The notes under the pieces: generated by a model
Told to the model about the DNA's origin: nothing
Databases searched by the model: none
Seen by the model: only the letters and a program-made list of their open reading frames with translations
Made by a program: the position numbers and the translations under genes
Source of the DNA: Calothrix sp. PCC 6303
GTDB lineage: Bacteria > Cyanobacteriota > Cyanobacteriia > Cyanobacteriales > Nostocaceae
Direction of reading: 5' to 3'
NCBI RefSeq assembly: GCF_000317435.1
Contig: NC_019751.1
Span: 5,642,001 to 5,706,000 of the forward strand
Length of the DNA: 64,000 bases
In this document: piece after piece, positions 18,096 through 25,320 of the stretch
Layout of the letters: every line of letters starts with the position of its first letter
How positions within the stretch are numbered: position 1 is the stretch's first letter

Positions 18096-18604
18096 CTAGC
18101 TCTTTCAGAGCGGCTTCGCCAAGAAAAAGGGGGCAGAATACCTCTCAAAGTCCCCCTTTTTAAGGGGGATTTAGGGGGATCTACGACGATTTGTCTACTT
18201 ACTTCTGCCTTCTTGTACTAGTAGGTTGGTGTTCAAAATTGTCGTTATTAGAAGGCAGAAGCAAAGAAATTTTTGGACAACTTTATTTTCCGTTACATAC
18301 TTCTGTTTTTTAGCGCCGTTTTACTTAGTGCCAAAAATGCAAAAATAAAATATAGCAAGAAACACAGCAAAAATCCAAATACTGGAGCTTTTTGATTTTT
18401 AGGAGTCACCATGCATGAAGAACTATGGTGTCTAAAATCAACTTTTTAGCCAGTATTTGGACTAAGAATAGATGTGTGTAAACCGTGAGATTAATTGAAT
18501 TGTAAAGAAAAATTGCGGATTTAACTTCGGAAAATCTACTGAATGCCAGTTCAAATATTGTTTTGATATTTGCTAGTTTTTGCTGACTCTTACAAACAAG
18601 CTAT
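18066..18604. other. repeat-rich intergenic region
   Basis: No gene. It holds the right IS end, the right end of the MITE-like repeat, a segment at about 18221-18250 that recurs in inverted orientation near 36552-36582, and a long hairpin at 18374-18461. Confidence 0.5.
18374..18461. repeat. long imperfect inverted repeat
   Basis: The ends TCCAAATACTGG and CCAGTATTTGGA are perfectly complementary over 12 bases. Further inside, TTGATTTT...CACCAT on the left pairs with ATGGTG...AAAATCAA on the right, around a 12-base loop. The total is about 88 bp. It could be a small MITE or a structured RNA, and no T-tract follows. Confidence 0.55.
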
Positions 18605-19492
18605 TTAATAACTAATTTGACTTGACTCATAGGCAGGTGGTTCAACATGGATAATGATTCTGACGGGATGAAAACTTTGTTCTAACTTGCTTTCTACCTC
18701 TTCTGTGATTCGGTGAGCTTTTTCCACATCATTTGCATCAACAATGAGGTGCATCTCAATAAAAGCTTGACGACCAACTAGACCACGGGAAGCAATATCA
18801 TGACAGTTAATCACACCTGGGACTGAAAGCGCGATCGCATGAATGACTTCTGGCTTAATTGCCATTTCATCCACTAACCATGGTAAGTTCTCTTTGATAA
18901 CTGACCAACCACTCATAAACACCAACACTGCTACCGGAAAAGCCAAAGCCACATCCAACCACTGATAACCCAACCACACACCTAACAAACCACCAATTAC
19001 CGAAATTGTCACCCAAATATCGCTCATGGTATGGTTGGCATCAGCAATTAAAATTGGACTTGCAACTCGTTTTCCGACTCTGCGCTCATAAAATGCCACA
19101 AATATATTTACTCCCAACACCAGTAATAATATTGACAATTCTGGTACTGTGATTGTTACGGGTTTTCCCCCATGCATAATTCGCTCGATTGCCCCTTGAA
19201 GAATCTCAAAGCAAGCGATCCCCAAAAAAGCCGCAATTCCTAAAGCTCCCACTGCTTCAAATTTTTGATGTCCGTAGGGGTGTTCTCGATCAGGCTTTGG
19301 TGATGATAAGCGAGTTGTAACCAACCCCAAAATATTATTTGCACTGTCGGTAACACTATGCAAAGCATCAGCTTGTAAACTTAGTGAACCTGTAGTAGTT
19401 CCCACTATTGCTTTCAGTGCCATCACAAACAAATTTAACCCTAAAGTGACGATTAAAACCTTTTGTACCGTGGCACGACGATCGTAAATCAT
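18605..19492 (-). CDS. cation diffusion facilitator (CDF) metal transporter
   Basis: CDF proteins export Zn2+, Fe2+, Mn2+ or Co2+ in exchange for protons at the inner membrane. The 295-residue protein has six predicted membrane helices in the first 200 residues. The metal-site residues lie in LQADALHSVTDS (helix 2) and ADANHTMSD (helix 5). A C-terminal cytoplasmic ferredoxin-like dimerisation domain (INCHDIASRGLVGRQAFIEM onward) ends in VHVEPP-type sequence (IIHVEPPAYE). Helix 5 HxxxD favours Zn2+/Cd2+ or Fe2+ but does not settle it. Single gene. Confidence 0.92.
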   Translation of the reverse strand: MIYDRRATVQKVLIVTLGLNLFVMALKAIVGTTTGSLSLQADALHSVTDSANNILGLVTTRLSSPKPDREHPYGHQKFEAVGALGIAAFLGIACFEILQGAIERIMHGGKPVTITVPELSILLLVLGVNIFVAFYERRVGKRVASPILIADANHTMSDIWVTISVIGGLLGVWLGYQWLDVALAFPVAVLVFMSGWSVIKENLPWLVDEMAIKPEVIHAIALSVPGVINCHDIASRGLVGRQAFIEMHLIVDANDVEKAHRITEEVESKLEQSFHPVRIIIHVEPPAYESSQISY

Positions 19493-19748
19493 AAAGTATA
19501 TTTAACATCCAGCCCTGTCTCTATACTGTAGAACTTCTGGAGTAAAAAATACCTACAACCCTTGTGCATTAAGGATTAAATATCCTGACAATCTGATAAT
19601 ATTGTTGTTTTTATTGCAAGTTTTTCTAGTTAATTTAGATCACAATCTTTACAGTACTTAGCTTTATTTAATTGAATCAAAGGTAAAAGATTGCATTAAA
19701 GTTGCAAATATATTATTCCTAAGATTAGTGAAAATAAATAAAAAATCT

Positions 19749-20099
19749 ATGTCTTCAACTCATTTGACTCTAAACTTACAGGAAGGTTCTGTTTCATTCG
19801 CTTTTTCAGCCGATGCAGCTCGTGAACTCAAAGCAACACTAGATCATCTGGTGGCAAATCTGAAGACTCTTTCTGTAGCTAAGAGCAATAGTGGTAAACC
19901 TACACCCCAACGTCCAACTGAATATAGATATACGGGGGAAGTATTTTTAGAAATTTTTTGTAACCCAAATATTTGGGCTACTCCTTTTGCTGCTAAAGTC
20001 TTACTGACCATACGTGATGCTAGTATCAAGTTGACTACCGAAGCCGAATTAACTCGTGTAATTGAAGATGTGAGTCAATATTTAGAACAAGTTGGTTAG
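19749..20099 (+). CDS. conserved hypothetical protein
   Basis: I do not recognise this 116-residue protein. It has an N-terminal amphipathic stretch ([20 protein letters not shown]), a helix rich in Ala/Leu ([14 protein letters not shown]), a basic P/T/S linker, and a C-terminal alpha/beta part ([11 protein letters not shown] to [11 protein letters not shown]). No signal peptide or membrane segment is seen. I chose ATG at 19749 ([10 protein letters not shown]) over the in-frame GTG at 19728, whose K-rich lead looks like leader sequence. It lies between the CDF gene (divergent) and the symporter operon. Confidence 0.6.
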   Translation: MSSTHLTLNLQEGSVSFAFSADAARELKATLDHLVANLKTLSVAKSNSGKPTPQRPTEYRYTGEVFLEIFCNPNIWATPFAAKVLLTIRDASIKLTTEAELTRVIEDVSQYLEQVG

Positions 20100-20309
20100 T
20101 TGGGGTTAGTTTAGTAGTAAAAATTTAACCAGTTATTAGTTATCAGTCAAGAGTGATGCGTTTATCGTTGGGTTTAAGTCCCCCACCATACGCCTTGATA
20201 ACTGTTCACTCTTCGCTGTTCACTGATTTAACTCGACATTTATAAAATCAATATATCAGTACGGTGTGACGTTCTGATATTATCTTGATGCATTTGCCTT
20301 TAGTAAATC

Positions 20310-20567
20310 ATGGATAATCAAAAACACCGTTCATATTGGCGTGACAATACAGCTTTAATTCGCAATCTATTAATAGTTTGGGCACTAGTATCGTTAGTAT
20401 TCAGTATTTTGCTTGTGCAACCTTTGAATACTATTCGCTTTTTTGGAGTTCCTCTGGGCTTTTGGATGGCTCAACAAGGTTCTATTTTAGTATTTGTCGC
20501 CTTAATTTTTATCTACGCTGTGCAGATGGATAAGCTTGACCACAAATATAATATCAAGAGGAAGTGA
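20310..20567 (+). CDS. sodium/solute symporter small subunit (DUF4212)
   Basis: The 85-residue protein has two membrane helices (LLIVWALVSLVFSILLVQ and GSILVFVALIFIYAVQM) and a basic C-terminus. It matches the DUF4212 small partner that is encoded directly upstream of VC_2705-type sodium:solute symporters. The next gene, eight bases downstream, is that symporter. The small subunit probably supports assembly or transport of the large one in the inner membrane. Confidence 0.88.
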   Translation: MDNQKHRSYWRDNTALIRNLLIVWALVSLVFSILLVQPLNTIRFFGVPLGFWMAQQGSILVFVALIFIYAVQMDKLDHKYNIKRK

Positions 20568-20575
20568 GGAGCTAG

Positions 20576-22255
20576 ATGTCTGTAGAACTCTGGACGATTA
20601 TTATTGTCGGGATTTCCTTCGCACTATATCTTTATATTGGTTGGCAGTCGCGGGTAAAGGACAGTAAAGGCTTTTTTGTTGCAGATCAAGATATTCCTTC
20701 CATTGCTAATGGTGCTGCAACTGCCGCCGATTGGATGTCTGCGGCTTCGTTTATTTCGATGGCTGGTTTGATTTCCTTCATGGGGTACGATGGTTCGATT
20801 TACCTCATGGGTTGGACTGGTGGTTATGTGTTGCTAGCGTTGCTACTTGCACCATATTTACGGAAATTTGGTAAATATACAGTCCCCGATTTTGTAGGCG
20901 ATCGCTATTACTCAAATGTAGCCCGTTTGGTGGCGGTGGTGGCTGCTATTTTCATTTCCCTTACCTATGTTGCCGGACAAATGCGAGGTGTGGGAATTGT
21001 GTTCAGCCGTTTTTTGCAGGTTGATATCAATACTGGTGTAGTCATCGGGATGGTGATTGTCGGCTTTTTCTCAGTTTTGGGAGGGATGAAAGGGATTACC
21101 TGGACACAGGTTGCACAGTATGGGATTTTGATTTTTGCTTACCTAATTCCCGCAATTGCGATCGCATTTCTGCTCACAGGTAATCCTATTCCCCAATTTG
21201 CTTTTACTTTCAGCGATATTGCCACCAAGCTTAATCAAGTTCAGGTGGATTTGGGTTTTCAGGAATATACTCAAGCATTCGTAAATAAACCAATGCTAGA
21301 TGTATTGTTTATCACGATTGCTCTGATGGTGGGAACTGCCGGACTACCTCACGTAATCGTTCGATTCTATACTGTTCCTGATGTTCGTGCGGCAAGATAC
21401 TCAGCAGGCTGGGCATTGTTATTTATCGCTATTTTATACACGACAGCCCCAGCCCTCTCAATGTTTGCTCGATACAACTTAATTAATACTCTACACAATC
21501 AAACTATTGAGCAAGTACAGCAACTAGATTGGGTGAAAAAGTGGGAAAATACCAAACTCCTCTCCTTTGAAGATAAAAATGGCGACGGGAAACTACAACT
21601 CACACCAAAAAAGGAAACCAATGAAATTACCATAGACCGGGATATTATTGTTTTGGCGACTCCAGAAATCGCTAAACTCGCACCTTGGGTAATTGCTTTG
21701 GTTGCTGCTGGTGGTTTAGCTGCGGCTTTATCCACAGCGTCAGGGCTATTATTGGTAATTTCCAGTTCCATTGCCCATGATGTCTATTACCGGATCATCA
21801 ACCCCAATGCCTCAGAACAGAGACGGCTATTTGTGGGACGTTTGCTAGTTGGTGTTTCCTTGGTGATGGCAGGTTACTTTGGTGTCAATCCACCGGGATT
21901 TGTAGGTGAAGTTGTTGCCTTTGCCTTTGGTTTAGCTGCATCCAGTTTCTTCCCCGTAATTGTCCTGGGTATTTTTGATAAACGCACTAATTCCCCAGGT
22001 GCGATCGCAGGAATGCTAACGGGTCTAATTTTCACTATGATCTATATAGTTGGGGTGAAATTTGCAGGAATGTCTGCTTGGTTCTTTGGGGTTTCTCCCG
22101 AAGGTATTGGTACCCTAGGTATGGTAATTAACTTTATTGTCACTTGGGTTGTTTCCCGATTCACTGCACCACCACCAGCACACATCCAAGCTTTGGTGGA
22201 AGATTTACGTTCTCCTGATATCGAAGAAGGTTCAACAATTCCAACAGCACATTAG
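20576..22255 (+). CDS. sodium:solute symporter (SSS family, VC_2705 type)
   Basis: This 559-residue inner-membrane transporter has about 13 hydrophobic helices in the LeuT-fold SSS arrangement. Family marks include TAADWMSAASFISMAGLI in the first helices, RYSAGWALLFIAILY, and AAALSTASGLLLVISSSIAHD, the conserved SSS signature region holding the Na2 site. It is related to the ActP acetate permease, so a short monocarboxylate is a likely substrate, but this is inference. An extramembrane loop (about 300-370) contains DKNGDGKLQL, an EF-hand-like loop not typical of the family. GAGGAG precedes the ATG. It is translated with the DUF4212 gene upstream. Confidence 0.92.
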   Translation: MSVELWTIIIVGISFALYLYIGWQSRVKDSKGFFVADQDIPSIANGAATAADWMSAASFISMAGLISFMGYDGSIYLMGWTGGYVLLALLLAPYLRKFGKYTVPDFVGDRYYSNVARLVAVVAAIFISLTYVAGQMRGVGIVFSRFLQVDINTGVVIGMVIVGFFSVLGGMKGITWTQVAQYGILIFAYLIPAIAIAFLLTGNPIPQFAFTFSDIATKLNQVQVDLGFQEYTQAFVNKPMLDVLFITIALMVGTAGLPHVIVRFYTVPDVRAARYSAGWALLFIAILYTTAPALSMFARYNLINTLHNQTIEQVQQLDWVKKWENTKLLSFEDKNGDGKLQLTPKKETNEITIDRDIIVLATPEIAKLAPWVIALVAAGGLAAALSTASGLLLVISSSIAHDVYYRIINPNASEQRRLFVGRLLVGVSLVMAGYFGVNPPGFVGEVVAFAFGLAASSFFPVIVLGIFDKRTNSPGAIAGMLTGLIFTMIYIVGVKFAGMSAWFFGVSPEGIGTLGMVINFIVTWVVSRFTAPPPAHIQALVEDLRSPDIEEGSTIPTAH

Positions 22256-22275
22256 ACATATTCACCAAGTCGGAA

Positions 22276-22308
22276 GAGGTTCCTCGTCCCTTGATAATTA
22301 GGAACCTC
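22276..22308. terminator. hairpin after the symporter operon
   Basis: Perfect 9-base arms GAGGTTCCT and AGGAACCTC around a 15-base loop lie 20 bases past the symporter stop. No T-run follows, so it may be an mRNA-stabilising hairpin or a dispersed palindrome instead of a classical terminator. Confidence 0.4.
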
Positions 22309-22434
22309 CGGCAAAACTCAGCATAACTAACAAAGCTTGACGAGTTTAAGTTAGTTTCGCAAAATGACTATCAGTAAAAAAAACTCTGTTATCGTATCTC
22401 TTTAAGCATCTGCAAAATTATCAAAGATAATCCT

Positions 22435-22971
22435 ATGGTTTCTCAGTTAGATAATCCCAATCTCAATTTAATACCTAAGCCATCACATACTGTTAAAGGT
22501 TTAATTCATATTTTCACTACCGCACATCGTAATTTTTTTACTGATGTTATGGCTCAAGCACTGAGAATTGCCGGACAAGGAACTCCTGTATTAGTGGTAC
22601 AATTTCTCAAAGGTGGAATTCGCCAAGGGTATAAAAATCCAACTCAATTAAGTCAAAAATTAGATTGGATTCGCTGCGATTTGCCTCGATGTATCGATAC
22701 TCCTCACCTTGATGATAGTGAAACTGCATCTTTGAGAGATTTATGGGAATATACACAAAAGGTTGTTACTGAAGATAGATATTCTCTAGTGGTTTTAGAT
22801 GAGTTGAGTTTGGCAATTAACTTTGGTTTAATTCCAGAAATCGAAGTTTTGGAATTTCTAGCAAAACGTCCACCCCACATTGATGTCATATTTACAGGTT
22901 CAGAAACACCTAAGTCTATTTTAGATATGGCTGACCAAATCACCGAAATTCGTCGCAGTCATACACCTTGA
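22435..22971 (+). CDS. CobO-like protein with degenerate P-loop
   Basis: The 178-residue protein aligns along its length with the CobO at 6667: KGLIHIFTTAHRNFFT against KGLIIVNTGNGKGKTT, LVVQFLKGG against AIIQFIKGA, and VVLDELSLAINFGLI against VLLDEVNIALKLGYL. The P-loop GNGKGKTT is replaced by TAHRNFFT at 29-36, so the phosphate-binding Lys is Phe. ATP-dependent adenosyl transfer by the CobO mechanism is therefore unlikely; a binding or regulatory role on corrinoids or another ligand is possible. It lacks the basic N-terminal helix of CobO. A TnpB element is inserted just downstream. Confidence 0.75.
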   Translation: MVSQLDNPNLNLIPKPSHTVKGLIHIFTTAHRNFFTDVMAQALRIAGQGTPVLVVQFLKGGIRQGYKNPTQLSQKLDWIRCDLPRCIDTPHLDDSETASLRDLWEYTQKVVTEDRYSLVVLDELSLAINFGLIPEIEVLEFLAKRPPHIDVIFTGSETPKSILDMADQITEIRRSHTP

Positions 22972-23044
22972 AATGGACACTTGGAATCAAGCAAGATCAC
23001 AATCTCCAAAATATATGCATGAACTTTGATCAATTTGACATACT

Positions 23045-23065
23045 CCCCAGCCTAAAGGCGTGGGG
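23045..23065 (-). ncRNA. right-end hairpin / putative omega RNA 3' scaffold
   Basis: The hairpin CCCCACGCC...GGCTGGGG (minus strand) directly follows the tnpB stop codon. In characterised TnpB systems the omega (reRNA) scaffold comes from the tnpB 3' end plus this right-end hairpin, with the guide reading into flanking DNA. Here the guide would start near 23035 and run leftwards. Only the hairpin core is annotated; RNA limits are inferred. Confidence 0.5.
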
Positions 23066-23074
23066 ATTCTGGGG

Positions 23075-24220
23075 TCAAACAGCAATTGCAGGCACAACCC
23101 GACTTACATCACCTAACCCAATGGTTGATGTCCCAACCATTTGAATATTACGTGCGGCGTTCTCGTCTCTACCATTCACCGATTGGCAGGATGGACAACG
23201 CCACTCCCTAACCGACAAATCCAGATTTTCTAAGATATGTCCGCAACTGGAGCAAGTTTTACTACTGGGATACCACCGATCCACAAACACTATCTGTTTA
23301 CTCTTGTTCTTGGCAACCCATTCCAAGATTTCTAGAAACTCGCCGAAAGCTAAGTCTGATATCTTCCTGCCCCAAAGTCGTTGCATTCCCTTGAGGCTTA
23401 GGGTTTCAAAGCAAAGGATATCAAACCTATCGGTTAACTCATGAGCTAACTTCCAAAACCAATCACGCCGACGATGAGAAATATCCTCATATTTGCGTAC
23501 TAAGTTTTTTCTTGCTCGTTCTCTATTCGATGAGCCTTTCAGCTTTTTAGAATGCTGCGAACTTGCTTTTTTAATAGCATTTAGGGATTGTTTGAAAAAT
23601 TGGGGAGACTCAATTGTTGTACCACCTGTCCGCGTAGCGTCTCCGGAGGAGAAACAGGTGAGGAATGTCTTTAACCCAAAGTCAAAGCCAGCGATTCTAC
23701 CCGTCTTAACTTCAACTTCTGGGCTAACATCCTCAACAACCAAAACCATGAACAACTCGCCCAATGGAGTGCGCTTGATGGCTAAGGTTTTAACTGTTCC
23801 TTCAATCTCTCTCGACTTCCAAAATTGATAAACTCGACTACCAATTTTTACTCGGTTCCCACCCAAAAACTTATAACCTGCTTGTTTAAGGGTGAATGAT
23901 TTGTATTTCTTGACCTTTTTAAATCCTGGTGGTTTAACTCCTTTCTTGTTGTGTTTAAAAAACAACTGGTAGGCTTTCTTAATGCGTTGACAAATATCTT
24001 GTACTGCCTGAGAGCCTACTAATTGCCAGAATTGATTGCGCTTTCTTAATTTAGCAATATGAGACTGAAGTTTTGCACAATTCAAATGCTTGCCCCACAT
24101 CCGGTAGTACCGCTTATGTAGGGCAATGCAATGGTTATAAATCACCCCAGCAGCATTAATTGTGCGTTTGAGGTGTCTATTCCGTTTGTGTGCGTAGAGT
24201 TTAAACTTCAGTGTTTTCAT
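23075..24220 (-). CDS. tnpB: RNA-guided endonuclease TnpB
   Basis: TnpB is an RNA-guided DNA nuclease related to Cas12 that helps IS200/IS605 elements persist. All catalytic residues appear intact in the 381-residue protein: RuvC Asp in AGFDFGLKTF (D180), Glu in LCFETLSLKG (E272) and Asp in NGRDENAARNI (D352). The zinc ribbon has Cys 323/326 and 342/345. The N-terminal helical REC/wedge part (1-170) is complete. Residues about 190-203 (SSGDATRTGGTT) are encoded by a stretch with CGTAGCGTCTCCGG, which looks like a dispersed repeat inserted in frame near the RuvC core. The start is ATG at 24220, divergent from a tiny gene 38 bases away. Confidence 0.93.
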   Translation of the reverse strand: MKTLKFKLYAHKRNRHLKRTINAAGVIYNHCIALHKRYYRMWGKHLNCAKLQSHIAKLRKRNQFWQLVGSQAVQDICQRIKKAYQLFFKHNKKGVKPPGFKKVKKYKSFTLKQAGYKFLGGNRVKIGSRVYQFWKSREIEGTVKTLAIKRTPLGELFMVLVVEDVSPEVEVKTGRIAGFDFGLKTFLTCFSSGDATRTGGTTIESPQFFKQSLNAIKKASSQHSKKLKGSSNRERARKNLVRKYEDISHRRRDWFWKLAHELTDRFDILCFETLSLKGMQRLWGRKISDLAFGEFLEILEWVAKNKSKQIVFVDRWYPSSKTCSSCGHILENLDLSVREWRCPSCQSVNGRDENAARNIQMVGTSTIGLGDVSRVVPAIAV

Positions 24221-24258
24221 GCTAGTATTCTACCATAGATTAACGGCAATATGACGGC

Positions 24259-24405
24259 ATGAAGAAATTAACGGTTCGGTGTTCTGATCAAGAGTATGAA
24301 ATACTTTTGAAATATTGCGAGGAAACAGATCGCACTCAAAATGACGTGCTTAGAGAAATGATCCGGAAGTTGAAGAAAAGCCGTGCTAGAAGCACGGGGC
24401 TTTAG
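24259..24405 (+). CDS. 48-residue ribbon-helix-helix-like protein in the TnpB element
   Basis: This small ORF (MKKLTVRCSDQEYEILLKYC and onward) shows the CopG/Arc pattern: a short basic beta strand (KKLTVRCSD), a helix (QEYEILLKYCEE), the turn TDRTQND, and a second helix (VLREMIRKLKK). Its last codons (SRARSTGL) lie inside the left-end hairpin, so gene and transposon end overlap. It is divergent from tnpB with a 38-base shared promoter region, which suggests an autoregulator of tnpB or of the element. Too short for certainty; the conserved-looking RHH pattern is the main support. Confidence 0.55.
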   Translation: MKKLTVRCSDQEYEILLKYCEETDRTQNDVLREMIRKLKKSRARSTGL

Positions 24406-24500
24406 ACCCAGGTTTTTGGTAAACTCAAAAACTATATGTATATAGATGTCATCAACCTGTTTAAATAATGAAGAAAGGTTAAGCAGTAGAGAGAAAATAG

Positions 24501-25118
24501 GTGATTAAAAACGACATTTGGATTACACAAATGGCTCAACAGGGTGACAGTAAGAATCTGGCAATGATAACACCGTTTGAGCCTAGTTTAATTCGGCAAG
24601 TACAAGCTAATGAGAGCGAATCACTAAATCGTGTTATTAGTTACGGTTTATCTTCCTATGGTTATGATATTCGTTTATCTGCTAAGGAGTTCCGCATTTT
24701 TCGCCACATTCCTGGAACTGTAATTGATCCAAAAAATTTCAATCCACATAATTTGGAATTAACTCAACTTCATACAGATAAAAGTGGTAGCTATTTTATA
24801 CTACCTGCTCATTCATATGGCTTAGGTGTTGCCCTAGAAAAACTCAATGTTCCAGCCAATATTACAGTTATTTGTATAGGTAAATCAACGTATGCAAGAT
24901 GTGGAATTATTGCGAATCTTACACCCGCTGAAGCAGCTTGGCGGGGTCATTTAACTCTAGAATTTTCTAATTCTTCCAGTGCTGACTGCCGTATTTACGC
25001 CAATGAAGGTGTAGTACAACTGTTATTCCTCGAAGGTGAACCCTGCGCTGTTAGTTATGATACTCGCCAGGGTAAATACCAAGATCAAGCTGAAACAGTC
25101 ACCTTAGCAAAACTTTAG
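24501..25118 (+). CDS. dcd: dCTP deaminase
   Basis: Dcd deaminates dCTP to dUTP, supplying the thymidylate pathway. The 205-residue protein has the family core: ISYGLSSYGYDIRLS near the start, GKSTYARCGI with the conserved Ser-Arg pair, and LTPAEAAWRGHLTLEFSNSS containing the catalytic Glu. The GTG start gives MIKNDIWITQMAQQG, which fits known cyanobacterial N-termini, and an AGAGAG lies upstream. A short insertion (DSKNLA) precedes MITPFEPSLI, making it slightly longer than usual. Single gene. Confidence 0.95.
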   Translation: MIKNDIWITQMAQQGDSKNLAMITPFEPSLIRQVQANESESLNRVISYGLSSYGYDIRLSAKEFRIFRHIPGTVIDPKNFNPHNLELTQLHTDKSGSYFILPAHSYGLGVALEKLNVPANITVICIGKSTYARCGIIANLTPAEAAWRGHLTLEFSNSSSADCRIYANEGVVQLLFLEGEPCAVSYDTRQGKYQDQAETVTLAKL

Positions 25119-25320
25119 TGCCGCTGGGTGTCAGTTCATAAATGATTATAAATTAGGGTAAATAGGGCAAATAGGACAAACAACCGTTTGCCCCTACGGC
25201 ATATCGCAAACACCCAAGCTAGTACATGTTAATTTTATGGAACACTTTACAGTTTGGTATATTCAATGACATAAATTAGTAGAGAAATCTACCTTCCCAT
25301 GTCTTTGAAATATTGAAACT

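Larger units (their letters stand above)
16184..18221 (+). repeat. MITE-like element, copy B, split by an IS1182-type insertion
   Basis: The left end CTAGTACAGCACGGCG continues TAAATAAACCAACCATTTA, matching copy A at 13435-13544. The right end CTTCTGCCTTCTTGTACTAG is identical to copy A over 20 bases. Removing the IS at 16349-18095 and one 4-bp duplication leaves roughly 290 bp, longer than copy A; the extra central part contains other repeat segments (for example CCCCCTTTTT near 18156). The nesting order is therefore repeat first, IS later. Confidence 0.6.
23035..24420 (-). mobile_element. IS200/IS605-type tnpB element lacking tnpA
   Basis: The right end (window left) has the hairpin CCCCA...TGGGG at 23045-23065 and, on the minus strand, GGGGAGTATGTCAA as a terminal signature. 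The left end (window right) has the hairpin CCGTGCT-AGA-AGCACGG at 24381-24397. Subterminal hairpins rather than inverted repeats are typical of IS200/IS605 elements. The only genes are tnpB and a 48-codon divergent ORF; the Y1 transposase gene tnpA is absent, so movement would need TnpA in trans. Exact ends are estimated. The RNA guide would be read from the flank left of about 23035. Confidence 0.8.
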
